From CAVSUB01 sp963730995 (GTDB taxonomy: Bacteria > Acidobacteriota > Vicinamibacteria > Vicinamibacterales > 2-12-FULL-66-21), in contig CAVSUB010000002.1 of NCBI GenBank assembly GCA_963730995.1, positions 806,001 to 870,000 of the forward strand: DNA of 64,000 nt, given 5' to 3'. Below, in pieces: positions 8,791-18,611 of this stretch. Made by a program: the position numbers and the translations under genes. The notes below the pieces were generated by a model that saw only the letters and a program-made list of their open reading frames with translations, was not told the origin of the DNA and ran no database searches. The first letter of the stretch is position 1. Every line of letters starts with the position of its first letter.

Positions 8791-9273
8791 TTACGCCGGC
8801 AGGTTGAGGCGCGTCAGCGCGCCGCCGATCTCCTCAGCCGACGGGAACTCCTCCTGCGTGTCGCCGACGTAGGAGTAATGGATCTTCCCGTAACTGTCGA
8901 CCAGGAAGAGCGCCGGTCGCGCGATGTTCCACGCATCCATGCCGAGCCGGTGCCACACCCCGTACGCCCGCAACACGTCTCGCGACTCGTCCACCAGAAT
9001 GTTGAACGGGAGGCCGGTCTCTTCTATGTACCGGCGCACGACGGAAGACGACTGCGCGACCACCGCCACGACCTGGACGCCGCGTGCCGCGTATTCACCG
9101 GACCGTTCTGCCAGTTCACCGAACCGGCGTCTGCAGTTCGGTCACCAGGTGCCGCGATGGAACGCGAGCAGCACCGGTCCTTTCGAGAGAAAGGAGGCGA
9201 GCGAACGCGTGTCCCCCTTCTGGGTCGGCAGCTCGAACGCCGGAGCGCTGGTGAGCGAGGATGCATGCGCCAT
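8791..9273 (-). CDS. Peroxiredoxin-like selenoprotein (in-frame UGA = Sec44)
   Basis: Read through one UGA (9142-9144), this frame gives a complete 160-residue thioredoxin-fold protein. It opens with MAHASSLTSAPAFELPTQKG, then GPVLLAFHRGTW-U-PNCRRRF, then VQVVAVVAQSS, GLPFNILVDESRDVLRAYGV and ALFLVDSYGKIHYSYVG, the layout of AhpC/TSA-family proteins. UGA stands exactly where the family has the first Cys of the CxxC active site, and the second Cys is kept (U-x-x-C). A SECIS-like hairpin follows 13 nt after the UGA. Without readthrough only a 92-residue fragment starting at 9069 would be called. The ATG lies 8 bp downstream of the moeA stop, so it is the third gene of a moaB-moeA operon. The alternative is a nonsense-mutated pseudogene, but the intact flanks and the hairpin argue against it. 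selA/B/C/D are not in the window. Confidence 0.8.
9110..9128 (-). promoter_or_regulatory. Candidate bacterial SECIS element
   Basis: Reading 5'-3' on the minus strand, 13 nt after the UGA come arm GCCGGUUC (9128-9121), loop GGU (9120-9118) and arm GAACUGGC (9117-9110): eight pairs including one G-U. UGA-to-loop spacing is 21 nt and the loop starts with G, both inside the known bacterial SECIS pattern recognised by SelB. Confidence 0.75.
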
Positions 9274-9281
9274 GACTAGTG

Positions 9282-10520
9282 CTAGAAGAACTTGACCTCG
9301 ACGATTTCACCGGCTTCGACGATGTCGGTGTGCGTCGGGATCTCGATGTAGCCGTCCGCCTGCGACATGCTCGTGATGTCGCCCGATCCCTTGAACGCCG
9401 GCATCGCGCCGTTCTCGGTCACTTTGACCGTGTAGAACTGATGCCGGCCCGTTGGCGACACGATCCGGCGCCCCAGCGGCAGTCGCGCGACTCGCGGCTG
9501 ATACGCCGGAAGCTGCGCGATCCGCCGAAGCAGCGGAACGAGAAGGATGTAGCCGTTCGACAGGCAGGACGCCGGGTAGCCTGGCATGCCGAGGACAGGT
9601 TTCCCGCCGATGCGGCCGAACGCCGTCGGCTTGCCAGGCTTGACGGCGATGCCGTGGAAGATCACCTCGCCGCGCTCCCGCAAGACGTCCAGGACGAGAT
9701 CGCGCTCGCCGACGGAGCTGCCCCCCGAGAAAACCAGGACGTCTGCATCCGCAGCTGCGTCGACGGCTGCCGCGAGGTCCTCGAGGTTGTCGGCCGCGGT
9801 GCGGAGGGGAATCGGCAACCCGCCGTGCTCGCGAATCACCGCCGATAAGGTGAAGCGATTGATGTCGTAGATCTCGCCAGGGCCGAGCGGCTGGCCGGGC
9901 CCCACGATCTCGTTGCCGGTGGAGAGCAGCGCGACTCGAGGGCGCTCGAACACTTCGACGTCGGCGAAGCCGATCGCGGCCAGCGCACCGACGCGGCTCG
10001 GGTTCAGCAGATCGCCCTCGCGCAGGATCGTCTGTCCGGTTGCGATGTCGGCGGCGCGGCGCCCGACGTGCTGCCTCGGGTACACCGGCGACATGATGCG
10101 GATGCGTTGCCCGTCCGCCTGCTCGGTCTCCTCGACCATGACGACGGCGTCGGCTCCGTCGGGCATGGGTGCACCCGTCGCGATTTCCATGCATTCGCCG
10201 CGGGCGATCGGTCGCGAGGCGATCTCGCCGGTGTAGACAGTGCCGATACGCTGCAGGATCCTGGGATCCGAGCGCGCGGCGCCGAACGTGTCCTCCGCGA
10301 TCACGGCATAGCCGTCCATCGCGGCACGGTCGAACGGCGGAACGTCGATTGGCGAAACGGCGGACCGTGCGAGAACGCGGCCGCTGGCTTCGGCGAGTGG
10401 GACGGACTCGGTTCGAGTCAGCGGGACGATGGTATCGAGCAGCAACCTCCGAGCCGTGTCGAGCGGAATCGTCTCGCGGATCGGTCGCATTGCGCTGACG
10501 GACGTGCCTGGTTGCGTCAT
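9282..10520 (-). CDS. moeA: Molybdopterin molybdenumtransferase
   Basis: Inserts molybdate into adenylylated molybdopterin to complete the molybdenum cofactor. 412 residues, the usual MoeA length. Visible blocks: VPLAEASGRVLARS and PPFDRAAMDGYAV near the N-terminus, GECMEIATGAPMPDGADAVV, ALLSTGNEIV, VLVFSGGSSVGERDL (the MPT-binding region) and PGKPTAFGRIGGKPVLGMPG. ATG 10520 overlaps the moaB stop as ATGA, which fixes the start; the longer open frame upstream is moaB in another frame. Upstream partner moaB and downstream selenoprotein gene make a three-gene operon. Confidence 0.95.
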   Translation of the reverse strand: MTQPGTSVSAMRPIRETIPLDTARRLLLDTIVPLTRTESVPLAEASGRVLARSAVSPIDVPPFDRAAMDGYAVIAEDTFGAARSDPRILQRIGTVYTGEIASRPIARGECMEIATGAPMPDGADAVVMVEETEQADGQRIRIMSPVYPRQHVGRRAADIATGQTILREGDLLNPSRVGALAAIGFADVEVFERPRVALLSTGNEIVGPGQPLGPGEIYDINRFTLSAVIREHGGLPIPLRTAADNLEDLAAAVDAAADADVLVFSGGSSVGERDLVLDVLRERGEVIFHGIAVKPGKPTAFGRIGGKPVLGMPGYPASCLSNGYILLVPLLRRIAQLPAYQPRVARLPLGRRIVSPTGRHQFYTVKVTENGAMPAFKGSGDITSMSQADGYIEIPTHTDIVEAGEIVEVKFF

Positions 10521-11014
10521 CGGCTGAGCTCCCGAACGACGTGCCCAAGCTCCGGCAGGATCAGCTCGCGCATCGCGAGGCGGACGGCGTTCTCCGAGCC
10601 GGGGAGTGAGAACACCGCAGTCCTGGCGATCGTGCCGGCGCACGCGCGGGACATCATCGCGGCCGCGCCGATCTCGGGGAAGCTGAGCATCCGAAAGAGC
10701 TCGCCAAAGCCATCGATTCGCTTCTCGAGCACGCCCGAAATGGCCTCGTACGTGCTGTCGCGCGATGTGATTCCCGTCCCGCCTGTCGTGATCACGACGT
10801 CCACGGCGCCCGCCTGCTCCAGGACGAGATCCCGAACCGTGGCTGGCTCATCGCGGACGATCCGACGTCCTGCCAGGAGGTGTCCGGCTGCGCGGAGGGC
10901 GCCAGCGATGGCGTCGCCGCTCGTGTCGTTCGCCTCCGTCCGGGTGTCGCTGATCGTGAGGACGAAGCAGCTGATCTCGGTTGGAGACGTGCGGCGGTGA
11001 TCGGCGACGGACAT
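10517..11014 (-). CDS. moaB: MoaB/MogA-family molybdopterin adenylyltransferase
   Basis: About 165 residues with the MoCF-binding fold: FVLTISDTRTEANDTSG, VVITTGGTGITSRDSTYEAI (the TGGTG loop that binds molybdopterin) and VFSLPGSENAVRLAM (PGS motif). It adenylylates molybdopterin ahead of MoeA. ATG 11014 gives a normal-length protein; the 26 residues upstream in the open frame come from low-complexity gcgc-rich sequence. A perfect TATAAT (rc of 11023-11028) sits only 8 bp before the ATG, so the transcript may be almost leaderless. First gene of the moaB-moeA-selenoprotein operon. Confidence 0.9.
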   Translation of the reverse strand: MSVADHRRTSPTEISCFVLTISDTRTEANDTSGDAIAGALRAAGHLLAGRRIVRDEPATVRDLVLEQAGAVDVVITTGGTGITSRDSTYEAISGVLEKRIDGFGELFRMLSFPEIGAAAMMSRACAGTIARTAVFSLPGSENAVRLAMRELILPELGHVVRELSR

Positions 11015-11105
11015 TGGGTCGATTATATCGGCGCTCGGCGTTTGCCGTTCGGCGCGCGGCTCGGCTTCGGCGCGCGGGCTCGGTGTTCGCAAGGTCCGGC
11101 ATTAC

Positions 11106-11918
11106 TCACGGCATCGGCCGAGGTGTGACGTCAGCGTCCACCAGGCGAAGCGCCCACTTGATCGCCTCGGCGATCATGGTCTGCATCTCTGGCTTGTCCC
11201 AGTTGGCTTCCACGTGTCCGAGCGTCGTGTAGAAAACCCGGCCCGTGCCGTACATCTTCGCCCACGCCACGGGGAAGTCTCTGTCGGCGCGGTGCACGCG
11301 CGGGTTGGCGAGATCGAGCTTCGACGGATCGAGACGCATCAGCACGCGCGTGTTCGATCGTGAGAAGTTCTTCATCTGATAGATCTCGTCGGTGAGGACG
11401 AACGACGGTTTCCAGGCCTTCATGCCGGGGAAGGCCGGGTCTTCGACGAGTACAGGCGCGTCGAACGTGTTCCAGGGATGCTCGTCGTAGTAGCCGCCGA
11501 TCATCTCGCCGTAGTCGGGCCAGCTGGTAAACGTGATCGTCGCGCTGTGGATTCCGACAAACCCTTTCCCGTCGTCGTGGATCGCGGACATGAAGTCGGC
11601 GCGCTTCTGCTCGTCCATCTCGAGCGTGCCGCCGGTGTAGAAGACGATGGCGTCGAAGTCGTTCAGGTTCTTCGCGTTGTATTCCAGCTTCTTCTTCGTC
11701 AGTGCTTCGGTGTCGGTGCGGATGACCGTGTCCCAGAGGCCGGTGTCACGTCCGAGCTTGTCGATGGTCACCATCGCGTGGGTGACCGCCTCGTGCCGGT
11801 ATCCTTTTTCCTCGCCGATGACGAGGAGCTTCTTCTTCGTCGCCGGCGTCTGTGCCGAGATGGCGAGACCCATGACCGCGACTGCCGCTATCGACCCTGC
11901 GAGACGAATTCTCTTCAT
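11106..11918 (-). CDS. Exported ThuA-domain protein
   Basis: A 270-residue exported protein with a signal peptide (MKRIRLAGSIAAVAVMGLA) and a ThuA-like, glutamine-amidotransferase-like fold: LLVIGEEKGYRHEAVTHAM, FDAIVFYTGGTLEM, GFVGIHSATITFTSWPDYGEMIGG and WAKMYGTGRVFYTTLGHVE. ThuA-like domains occur in sugar catabolism and often beside glycoside hydrolases; the reaction is not established. ATG 11918 is chosen for the signal peptide and for GCAGGAGAG just upstream. It lies between the Moco operon and the tRNA-Arg gene, transcribed on its own. Confidence 0.88.
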   Translation of the reverse strand: MKRIRLAGSIAAVAVMGLAISAQTPATKKKLLVIGEEKGYRHEAVTHAMVTIDKLGRDTGLWDTVIRTDTEALTKKKLEYNAKNLNDFDAIVFYTGGTLEMDEQKRADFMSAIHDDGKGFVGIHSATITFTSWPDYGEMIGGYYDEHPWNTFDAPVLVEDPAFPGMKAWKPSFVLTDEIYQMKNFSRSNTRVLMRLDPSKLDLANPRVHRADRDFPVAWAKMYGTGRVFYTTLGHVEANWDKPEMQTMIAEAIKWALRLVDADVTPRPMP

Positions 11919-12058
11919 CCGGAGCTCTCCTGCGCCACTATCTTCGTTCATTCGGGGCGGATCGCGGCGGACAGGGGTTACAGGAGTTGAGGAGGCCAGG
12001 AGGACGAAAGCGCTGTAAATCCGTCTGAAACGCTGCGGCGGGGTTATGCCGCGGTGGA

Positions 12059-12086
12059 TTGCGCCGCCGGGTCTGTGCGATATAAT
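12059..12086 (+). promoter_or_regulatory. Promoter of the tRNA-Arg gene
   Basis: TTGCGC (12059-12064), 16-bp spacer, then a perfect TATAAT (12081-12086), 53 bp upstream of the mature tRNA 5' end. Confidence 0.6.
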
Positions 12087-12139
12087 TGACGTTTCGCGAC
12101 CACGGCCGGGCCTGCGCCGAGTGGCCTCCGTCGGTCTTC

Positions 12140-12216
12140 GCGCCCTTAGCTCAGTTGGATAGAGCGTCTGGCTACGAACCAGGAGGTCGCAGGTTCGAGT
12201 CCTGCAGGGCGCGCCA
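12140..12216 (+). tRNA. tRNA-Arg (anticodon ACG), attachment site of the island array
   Basis: A 77-nt cloverleaf: acceptor GCGCCCT paired with AGGGCGC, D arm with AGCTCAGTTGGATAGAGC, anticodon arm TCTGG-CTACGAA-CCAGG giving anticodon ACG, T arm GCAGGTTCGAGTCCTGC, and an encoded CCA end. Bases 12171-12217 are the repeated integration site found again at 20508-20553, 40713-40758 and 56931-56977. Only this copy is a complete tRNA. Confidence 0.97.
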
Positions 12217-12252
12217 ATCTTTTCAATCAGTTACAGTACTGACCCGCTCGGG

Positions 12253-12495
12253 TCAGTGAACAATCGTGAACAATTCGCCGCCGATCTTCTCGACGGCGTC
12301 GCGAACCGATCCGTCGAGCACTTGCGTATACACGTTCAGTGTCGTGTCGACGTTCGCGTGACCCATCAGCTGCGCGACCACCTTCCCGGGGACGCCCTTG
12401 TCGTGCGACCACGAGGAATACGTCCGCCGGAACGTGAGCCACGTAGCGTGCGGTAGACCCAGCTGATCACACGCTGGGAAGATTGATCGCCGCAA
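12253..12495 (-). pseudogene. Tyrosine recombinase, C-terminal remnant
   Basis: An 80-codon fragment with the catalytic end of a phage-type integrase: WLTFRRTYSSWSHDKGV, VAQLMGHANVDTTLNVYTQV (the His-x and catalytic Tyr blocks), ending in GELFTIVH 36 bp from the tRNA. The N-terminal domain and first catalytic Arg are missing: upstream of 12495 the sequence switches abruptly to the element right-end segment (12518-12564), evidence of a deletion that joined two element ends. Confidence 0.85.
12256..12274. repeat. Paired GTGAACAAT repeats, left end of island I
   Basis: Two direct copies of GTGAACAAT at 12256-12264 and 12266-12274, within the 3' end of the integrase remnant. Similar pairs lie near the right ends of island I (20342, 20353) and island II (40610, 40621), so they are candidate recombinase arm sites. 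Confidence 0.6.
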
Positions 12496-13841
12496 TACTG
12501 GGCATCAAGAGGGTCCGGTCCGAGCTACAGACACGAAGAACCCGCGAGCCCAGGCACCTACATTGAACAATTTGTTCGCCACCGTCGCCGGAGCCGTACT
12601 TCCCTGCGCTCGGCATCTCGCGAGAATGGCCGGATTCTGGCCAGTCACGACGTTGAACGGCCGTGAGCATCTGGTTGAAAAATGGAGTCTCTGTTGGGTG
12701 CGACGGCGGATGTTGGCACCGTTCGAGTGCTGCGACCCCCGGGCCCTCTCGCACGTCGGCCTTGAGTGAGCGCAACTCGTCTTCAAATCCGGAGCGATTC
12801 CCGCAACGGGTTGCCGTCTGTACCCAGCTGACGGAGTTACGATGCGGATCTCCTGAGTCAAACGCGACGAGTTCTGGAGAGGATCAACCGCGAGGCGCGA
12901 TGTCACATGGGCCGAGCTTCGCACGGGTTCTTCCACAAGGTCGAGGCCGGCCTGGGTCGGGTCGAGTCCTGGGCAGACACTGACCCACGGGGCCGTGGCA
13001 AGTCGTTTGGGCGAACAGGCTGGCTGAGCACGAGGCCTCCCGCTAATGCAACTGCTCTGGATGGAGGCGGCCGCCGCCGATCCCGAGCGCACCGTCGGAC
13101 CACGTCACCGCGCACGAGCCAGATCGAGCGTTTCGTTTTGTGAGCTCGATCGACGGGGTCCCGAGCCTCGTTATCGTTCGCGCATCGCAGGCACCCAGGG
13201 GAAGAGCCCGCCCGGCGTGCATGCGACGAACACGTATACGGCGAGCGTCCCGCTCCCGCGCCGTCAGGCGTGCGGTGCCTCCCTCTTCGCTGTCCATCGC
13301 TGTGACGTCGTCCTGTACATTCGTGGCCGACGCCAAATGTAGCGCTATAACTGTCACCTCTGCAGGTCCCCGCCGAGCTGGACACAAACAGACCACATAC
13401 CCGGCGTGCAATTTTGCACGGACACCTCAGAGGCGATCCGCTACATTACAACGCACCTCCCTAGGTTCTCGCAGATGGCCATCGAGATCGACGTCAAATA
13501 CGAATTTCGTAGCGACAATACGAGTGCTAGCTCGGACGCCGAGGTTCCTGTGACTCACGTGTTTCACGATCGGACCGCCTCCTGTGGCCTGAGCACACGG
13601 GGCACGTGCACATCAGGTGCGCTGGCGGCGCCAGGGCCCAAACGCGGACCGGTTGTCGCTCCGCACAACCGCGAAGTCCTGGGGCTGCATTCGACGACTG
13701 TCGGGCACTAGAACGGCTCCGGCGCCAGGCGCGACGTTGCGTTCCACCATGCGATTGCGTTCGGTGCATCACGGGCCCGAGATCGCCGTCGCCAGCCGGC
13801 GCGGGTATCGCAAGAGCTCACTTTGAAACGCAGAGGCCAGA
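12496..13841. other. Island I left region, no gene recognised
   Basis: It starts with the right-end segment shared with islands I and II (12518-12564), then a stretch (about 12560-12690) that resembles the region after the 20508 att copy (both contain gaacaattYgttcg and gagcaYctggtt). I find no open frame with recognisable coding character between 12700 and 13841. It looks like junction debris from earlier insertions and deletions. Confidence 0.6.
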
Positions 13842-16800
13842 ATGAACGCCCACAAGTATGAACATCTGTTCTCCCACGAGCCTACGCCCGAGGATATTTT
13901 CGATGCCCACCTTTTCGAAGAGCCCCTGGTACCGGTCGGCGGCGATCCGACGCCAGCCGAGAATGTCGCTCTGACCAAGGCGCTCACCGCGTACGCGAAT
14001 CGTTCCGGTGTGGACGACTTCACCAGCCTCACCGGCTTTCTGGAAAGGTACCCGACGATGCGCTTGGAACGTCGCGCTGCTGACGAATCTCGGACTCGAA
14101 TACTACAGCACGGGCCATTATTCGAAAACACTGTCGGCATGGGGACAGGCGTGGAACCTCGGCAAAGCGGCGACCGACCTGAAAGGCAAAGCCATAGTGG
14201 ACCGGGCGGTGGGCGAGCTGGCATACATGTATGCGCGTCTCGGACGAGATGGCGGAACTTCGACGCGCTGCTCCAGTCCGTAGAGGGCCGCGTCTTTTCC
14301 GGTCCCGCCACGGAGAGAATGACCGGTGCCCGTGAGGGCCTCTGGAACATGGAGAACCGCCCGGAGATTGCCTTCCGTTGTGGCCCCTTTGCTTTGCACC
14401 GGATCAAGACTCTCTCTGGATCCAGTGGACCCCGGAACGGAGTTGATTCATGCCTGCGCGTCCACGCAGACGGGGTTTCTCACTCCTGCAGATAGAGGAG
14501 TTATCGCAAAAGCTCGGCCTCTACTTCCAGATGGCCTTCCGCGAGAAAGACGCGGCATTTGTCGTCCCTTCCGTCGTCCATTTGAAAGTGGAGCATTTCG
14601 CCGCCATCACGCGACAGGAAGGCGATCGCTACCTGCTCCAAGACCCGACCTTCGGGAATGACGCGTGGGTCACCGAGAGAGACGCTCGAAGCCGAAACCA
14701 GCGGCTATTTCCTCATTCCACCGGGAGAACTAGCGCGACGGCTGGCGTGGCGTCGAGGCGGACAGGGAAGACGAGTGTTGGGGCAAGGGGTCGACTGGGT
14801 TCAACGATCCGGATCCTCACGGGCCGTGCGACCCGGCCACACCAGGAGGCAACTCGTGTCCCGAAACGGATGACGACTGCAAGGGCATGGCCGTCTCCAG
14901 GGTGCATCTCATGCTCGTCAGCTTGAATATCAACGACGAGCCCCGTCGGCTACTCCCCACCCGTCGGTCCCGCCGTCCGCTTCACGGTTCGTTACAACCA
15001 GCGCGAGTCCGCTCAGCCGGCAAACTTCGCTTATTCAAACTTCGGGCCTAAGTGGACGTTCGACTGGCTCTCGTACATCACGGAAACCCCATCGGACCCG
15101 GAGAAGTTGAGAACTGTGAAGTATTACATCATGGGTGGTGGTACGCGAACGTTTACCGACTTTGATGCAGAACAACCAGGACCTTCGCATTTCAGCAATT
15201 CGACCAGACCAAGCTGACCCGCACTCCTGAAGGCAGCTACGAGATGCTCTCCCGCGACGGCACCAGGAGAGTCTTCGCGGAAGATCGTCGGCATGGTAAA
15301 CGAGGAACGCAAGATCTTCCTCACCCAGCTTGATCGACCCCTCCGGCAACGTTGTCACGCTGGAGCTACGATGCAACCTTCGCGTCGTCAAGATCGCCGA
15401 TGCCATCGGCCAGGTCACCACGATTTCCTACGACCATCGCGACAGACAAATTCAAGATCACGCAAGGTCACCGATCCCTTCGGGCGCGATGCCTACTTTC
15501 GAATACGATGACTCCGGCCGGCTGATCAAAATCACCGACGTCATGGGGATAACGTCGCAGTTCACCTACGATGCCGGCGACTTCATCGACCACGTTGACG
15601 ACACCGTACGGCGTCACCACGGTTCGCGAAGGAAGATGTACCCGGCAACACTCGCGTCGCTGGAGACCATCTATCCCGATGGCGACAGGGATCGCGTCGA
15701 ATACAACCAGTCCCGCGACCTCGGGGTTCCCGAATCCGAGGCCGAGCGCGAAGCGTACCGGCACGCATGTGCGACTCGCAACGCATTTCTCAACTTTCGC
15801 AACACCTATTATTGGAGCAAGATAGCCTACGCCGCCGCCTATCCCGGACTACACCAAGGCAAGATTTATCACTGGCTCCACTGGCCAGGCGCACTTCAAG
15901 CCGACTTCACGCTGGCATCCTCGAGAGCGTCAAAGAACCGCTCGAGGGTCGCGTCTGGTATGACTATGCTGGACAGACCGACGGCTCCATACTCGTCGGA
16001 AGCACAAACAAGCCCGCCCACGTGGGCCGCGTGCTGGATGATGGCTCTACCCAGCTCTACACCTACGAATACAACGGCTTCGGCAACATCACCAAAACAA
16101 TCGATCCGATCGGGCGAACTTTCTCCTATCTCTACGCGCACGAATGGCATTGACCTGCTGGAAATCCGGCAGACCCGCGCGGGCCAGAGCGAATTGCTTT
16201 CCAAAATGACCTACAACGCGCAGCATCTGCCGTTGACCTCCACAGATGCTGCGGGTCAGACGACCACTTACACGTACAACGCCCGTGGGCAGGTGCTAAC
16301 CAAGACGAATGCCAAAAACGAAACGACCACCTATATTTACGATGTCAATGGCCACTTGACTTCGATGGATGGACCACTTCCCGGGTCATCCATCGCTCTT
16401 CACGTACGATGCTGTCGGCCGGGTGCGAACCAAGACCGATGAAAGTGGATACACCCTGACGTTCGATTACGATGACCTCGATCGCCTCACGAAGATCACG
16501 TTCCCGGATGGCACTTTTGATCAGTTCACCTATACGCGGCTGGATCACACGCTGTTTCGAGACCGCGCAGGGCGGCAGACGACCTTCGAATACAACAGTA
16601 TCCGGCAGATGACCAAGCGCACCGACCCACTCAATCGGGCGACCTTGTTTCAGTGGTGCAAATGCGGCGCTCTCAAGAGCTTGACCGACCCGATGGGCCG
16701 GACCACGACCTGGCGGCACGACATACAGGGCCGCGTCAAATGCAAGGAGTATGCAGACGGCTCGAAGGTGACCTATCGCTACGAAAACACCATGAGCCGT

Positions 16801-18496
16801 CTGAGCCAGCGGATCGATGAAAAGCTCCAGGTGACCCAATACGATTACAACCGAGACGACACCGTAAGTCGGATCAGCTACAACAATGCCACTGTCGCCA
16901 CCCCGCCCGTTGCCTTTGCTTACGATGCAAGACTACAGCCGGCTGCGTGTCCATGACGGACGGCACCGGGACGACTCACTATGGCTATATCCCGATTAAC
17001 GCGGCACCTTCCTTAGGTGCCGGACAGATTGGCGAGCGTGGACGGCCCACTGCCAGACGACACCATTACTTTCAGCTATGACGAACTGGGTCGGCGAGTA
17101 TCTACTGCGATCAATGGGGTTGCTTCATCTGTAGTCTACGATGCAGCAGGGCGGATCATTACGAGCACCAACGCGTTGGGAGTGTTCAATATCACCTACG
17201 ATGGCAACTCCTTCCGGATCGCCTCTCAGACTTATCCGAACGGCCAAACGACTGAGTTTCGTTATGCGGGCAACTTGCAAGACCAGCATCTCCAACGGAT
17301 CACACACAAGCACGGAATCACGCCGAATCTCCGAATTCATTTATGATCGTGATGTGCCGACGGGACAGATTACTTCATGGTCGCAGCAGGCAGGCGAGCA
17401 GAACACCTTCAGTGTTTGCCTTGTCATACGACTCGGTGGATCAACTGATCGCCGCTTCCATATCGGAAGGACGGAAACATCGTAAAGAATTTCGGCTACA
17501 GCTACGATCCTGCTGGCAACCGCTTGACCGAACGGATTGACGCAGCCACACGACAGTTCTCCTACAATGCGCTTAATGAATTGACATCGGTCGAGGGCGA
17601 TGCCAGCCCCGATGCGACTTACCAATGGGACGCCGAGCATCGATTGATTTCCGTCACCTCCGGAAACCAAGACACGCAGTTCACTTATGATGGACTTGGG
17701 CGTCGCGTGGGCATCCGTCAATTGCGTGAATGGCGCCGAGGTGTCGGACCGCCGGTTCGTTTGGTGTGATGATGAGATCTGTGAGGAGCGGGATTCGAGC
17801 GGTTTGGTGTTAAAGCGATTTTTTGCCCAGGGGCTGAAGGTCGAAGCTGGGGCATCGGCAGGCGCGTATTTTTACGCGCATGATCACTTAGGCTCGCTCC
17901 GTGAGCTGACCGATGGTGGCGGCAACGTCCGCGCACGAGTTACCTATGATCCGTTTGGTCGTCACACGCTGCTCGCCGGGGATACAGATCCTGACTTCGG
18001 ATTCGCCGGTATGTTCTGGACATCTGAAGCGAGTATTAACTTGACATGGTTTCGAGCCTACGATTCTGGGATTGCGCGTTGGCTGTCCAGAGATCCGCTC
18101 AAGGACGCGGAGACGAGCCAGGGCGCCAATCTATTCACATACGTTCGTAACAACGTCGTCAATCGGGCCGATCCACTTGGGCTGTATTGCTGTGACAATG
18201 AGAAAGACGAAGTCATAGGTGCAAAGACAAAGCAAGAGATTTGTCTGGGTCTTGCGGTTCCAGCCATCATTGTTGGTGGGTTTGCAGGCGGAGGGTACGG
18301 CGCGATAGGTGCCGGAATCGCTGCGCTTGGGGTATGCAGCTACTTGACAGTTGACCTTAGAACCAAGGTCTCCATATACAGCAGGTGCTTGTTAGACACA
18401 TCGAAACCCTGTGAATGTAGTCCTACCGCTCCGGGCTTTCCCGGCATTCCTGGCGGTCATCCGTTGAAGGGTGGGGGCTTTGGAAGCATACTGTGA
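13842..18496 (+). pseudogene. Giant TPR / C39-like / RHS repeat protein, many frameshifts
   Basis: One ancestral gene of about 1550 codons is readable across all three frames. N-terminus MNAHKYEHLFSHEPTPEDI, then a TPR-like part (NVALLTNLGLEYYSTGHYSK, about 14060-14250), a peptidase-C39-like part (FVVPSVVHLKVEHFAAITRQ, YLLQDPTFGNDAWVT, about 14560-14680), a spacer with ETDDDCKGMAVSRVHLMLVS and FTVRYNQRESAQPANFAYSN, then YD/RHS repeats (ISYDHRDRQ, TTYTYNARGQVLTKTNAKNE, TTFEYNSIRQMTKRTDPLNR) and an RHS-associated core. At least eight changes of frame are needed. RHS giants form a secreted or wall-attached shell, often with a C-terminal toxin. It is either a decayed gene or a region with assembly indels. 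Confidence 0.85.
17687..18496 (+). CDS. RHS-associated core domain, C-terminal part of the RHS pseudogene
   Basis: The longest intact piece of the RHS locus (269 codons, no start of its own expected). It holds the core motif YDPFGRHTLLAGDTDPDFGF, FRAYDSGIARWLSRDPLKD and NNVVNRADPLGLY, after which RHS proteins switch to a variable tip. The tip here is about 85 residues with a glycine-rich hydrophobic stretch (AVPAIIVGGFAGGGYGAIGA) and several cysteines. It resembles no toxin I know. No immunity gene can be recognised downstream; the next gene is an adhesin-like protein. Confidence 0.6.
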   Translation: MMDLGVAWASVNCVNGAEVSDRRFVWCDDEICEERDSSGLVLKRFFAQGLKVEAGASAGAYFYAHDHLGSLRELTDGGGNVRARVTYDPFGRHTLLAGDTDPDFGFAGMFWTSEASINLTWFRAYDSGIARWLSRDPLKDAETSQGANLFTYVRNNVVNRADPLGLYCCDNEKDEVIGAKTKQEICLGLAVPAIIVGGFAGGGYGAIGAGIAALGVCSYLTVDLRTKVSIYSRCLLDTSKPCECSPTAPGFPGIPGGHPLKGGGFGSIL

Positions 18497-18611
18497 GTAG
18501 GGCCTTCGATTGGGCGTACAAGTAAATAGGCGAGTTTGCCCCTGACGGTATGAGGTGAGCTGGTAACCAGATGCGAACGGACGAGCTCGGCAGGAGTCTG
18601 AGAGAAGTGCG

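Noticed and set aside
12700..13841. Minus-strand open frames of 100-190 codons in island I left region
   Set aside because: Composition is arginine-rich and unstructured in every frame, with no motif or ribosome binding site.
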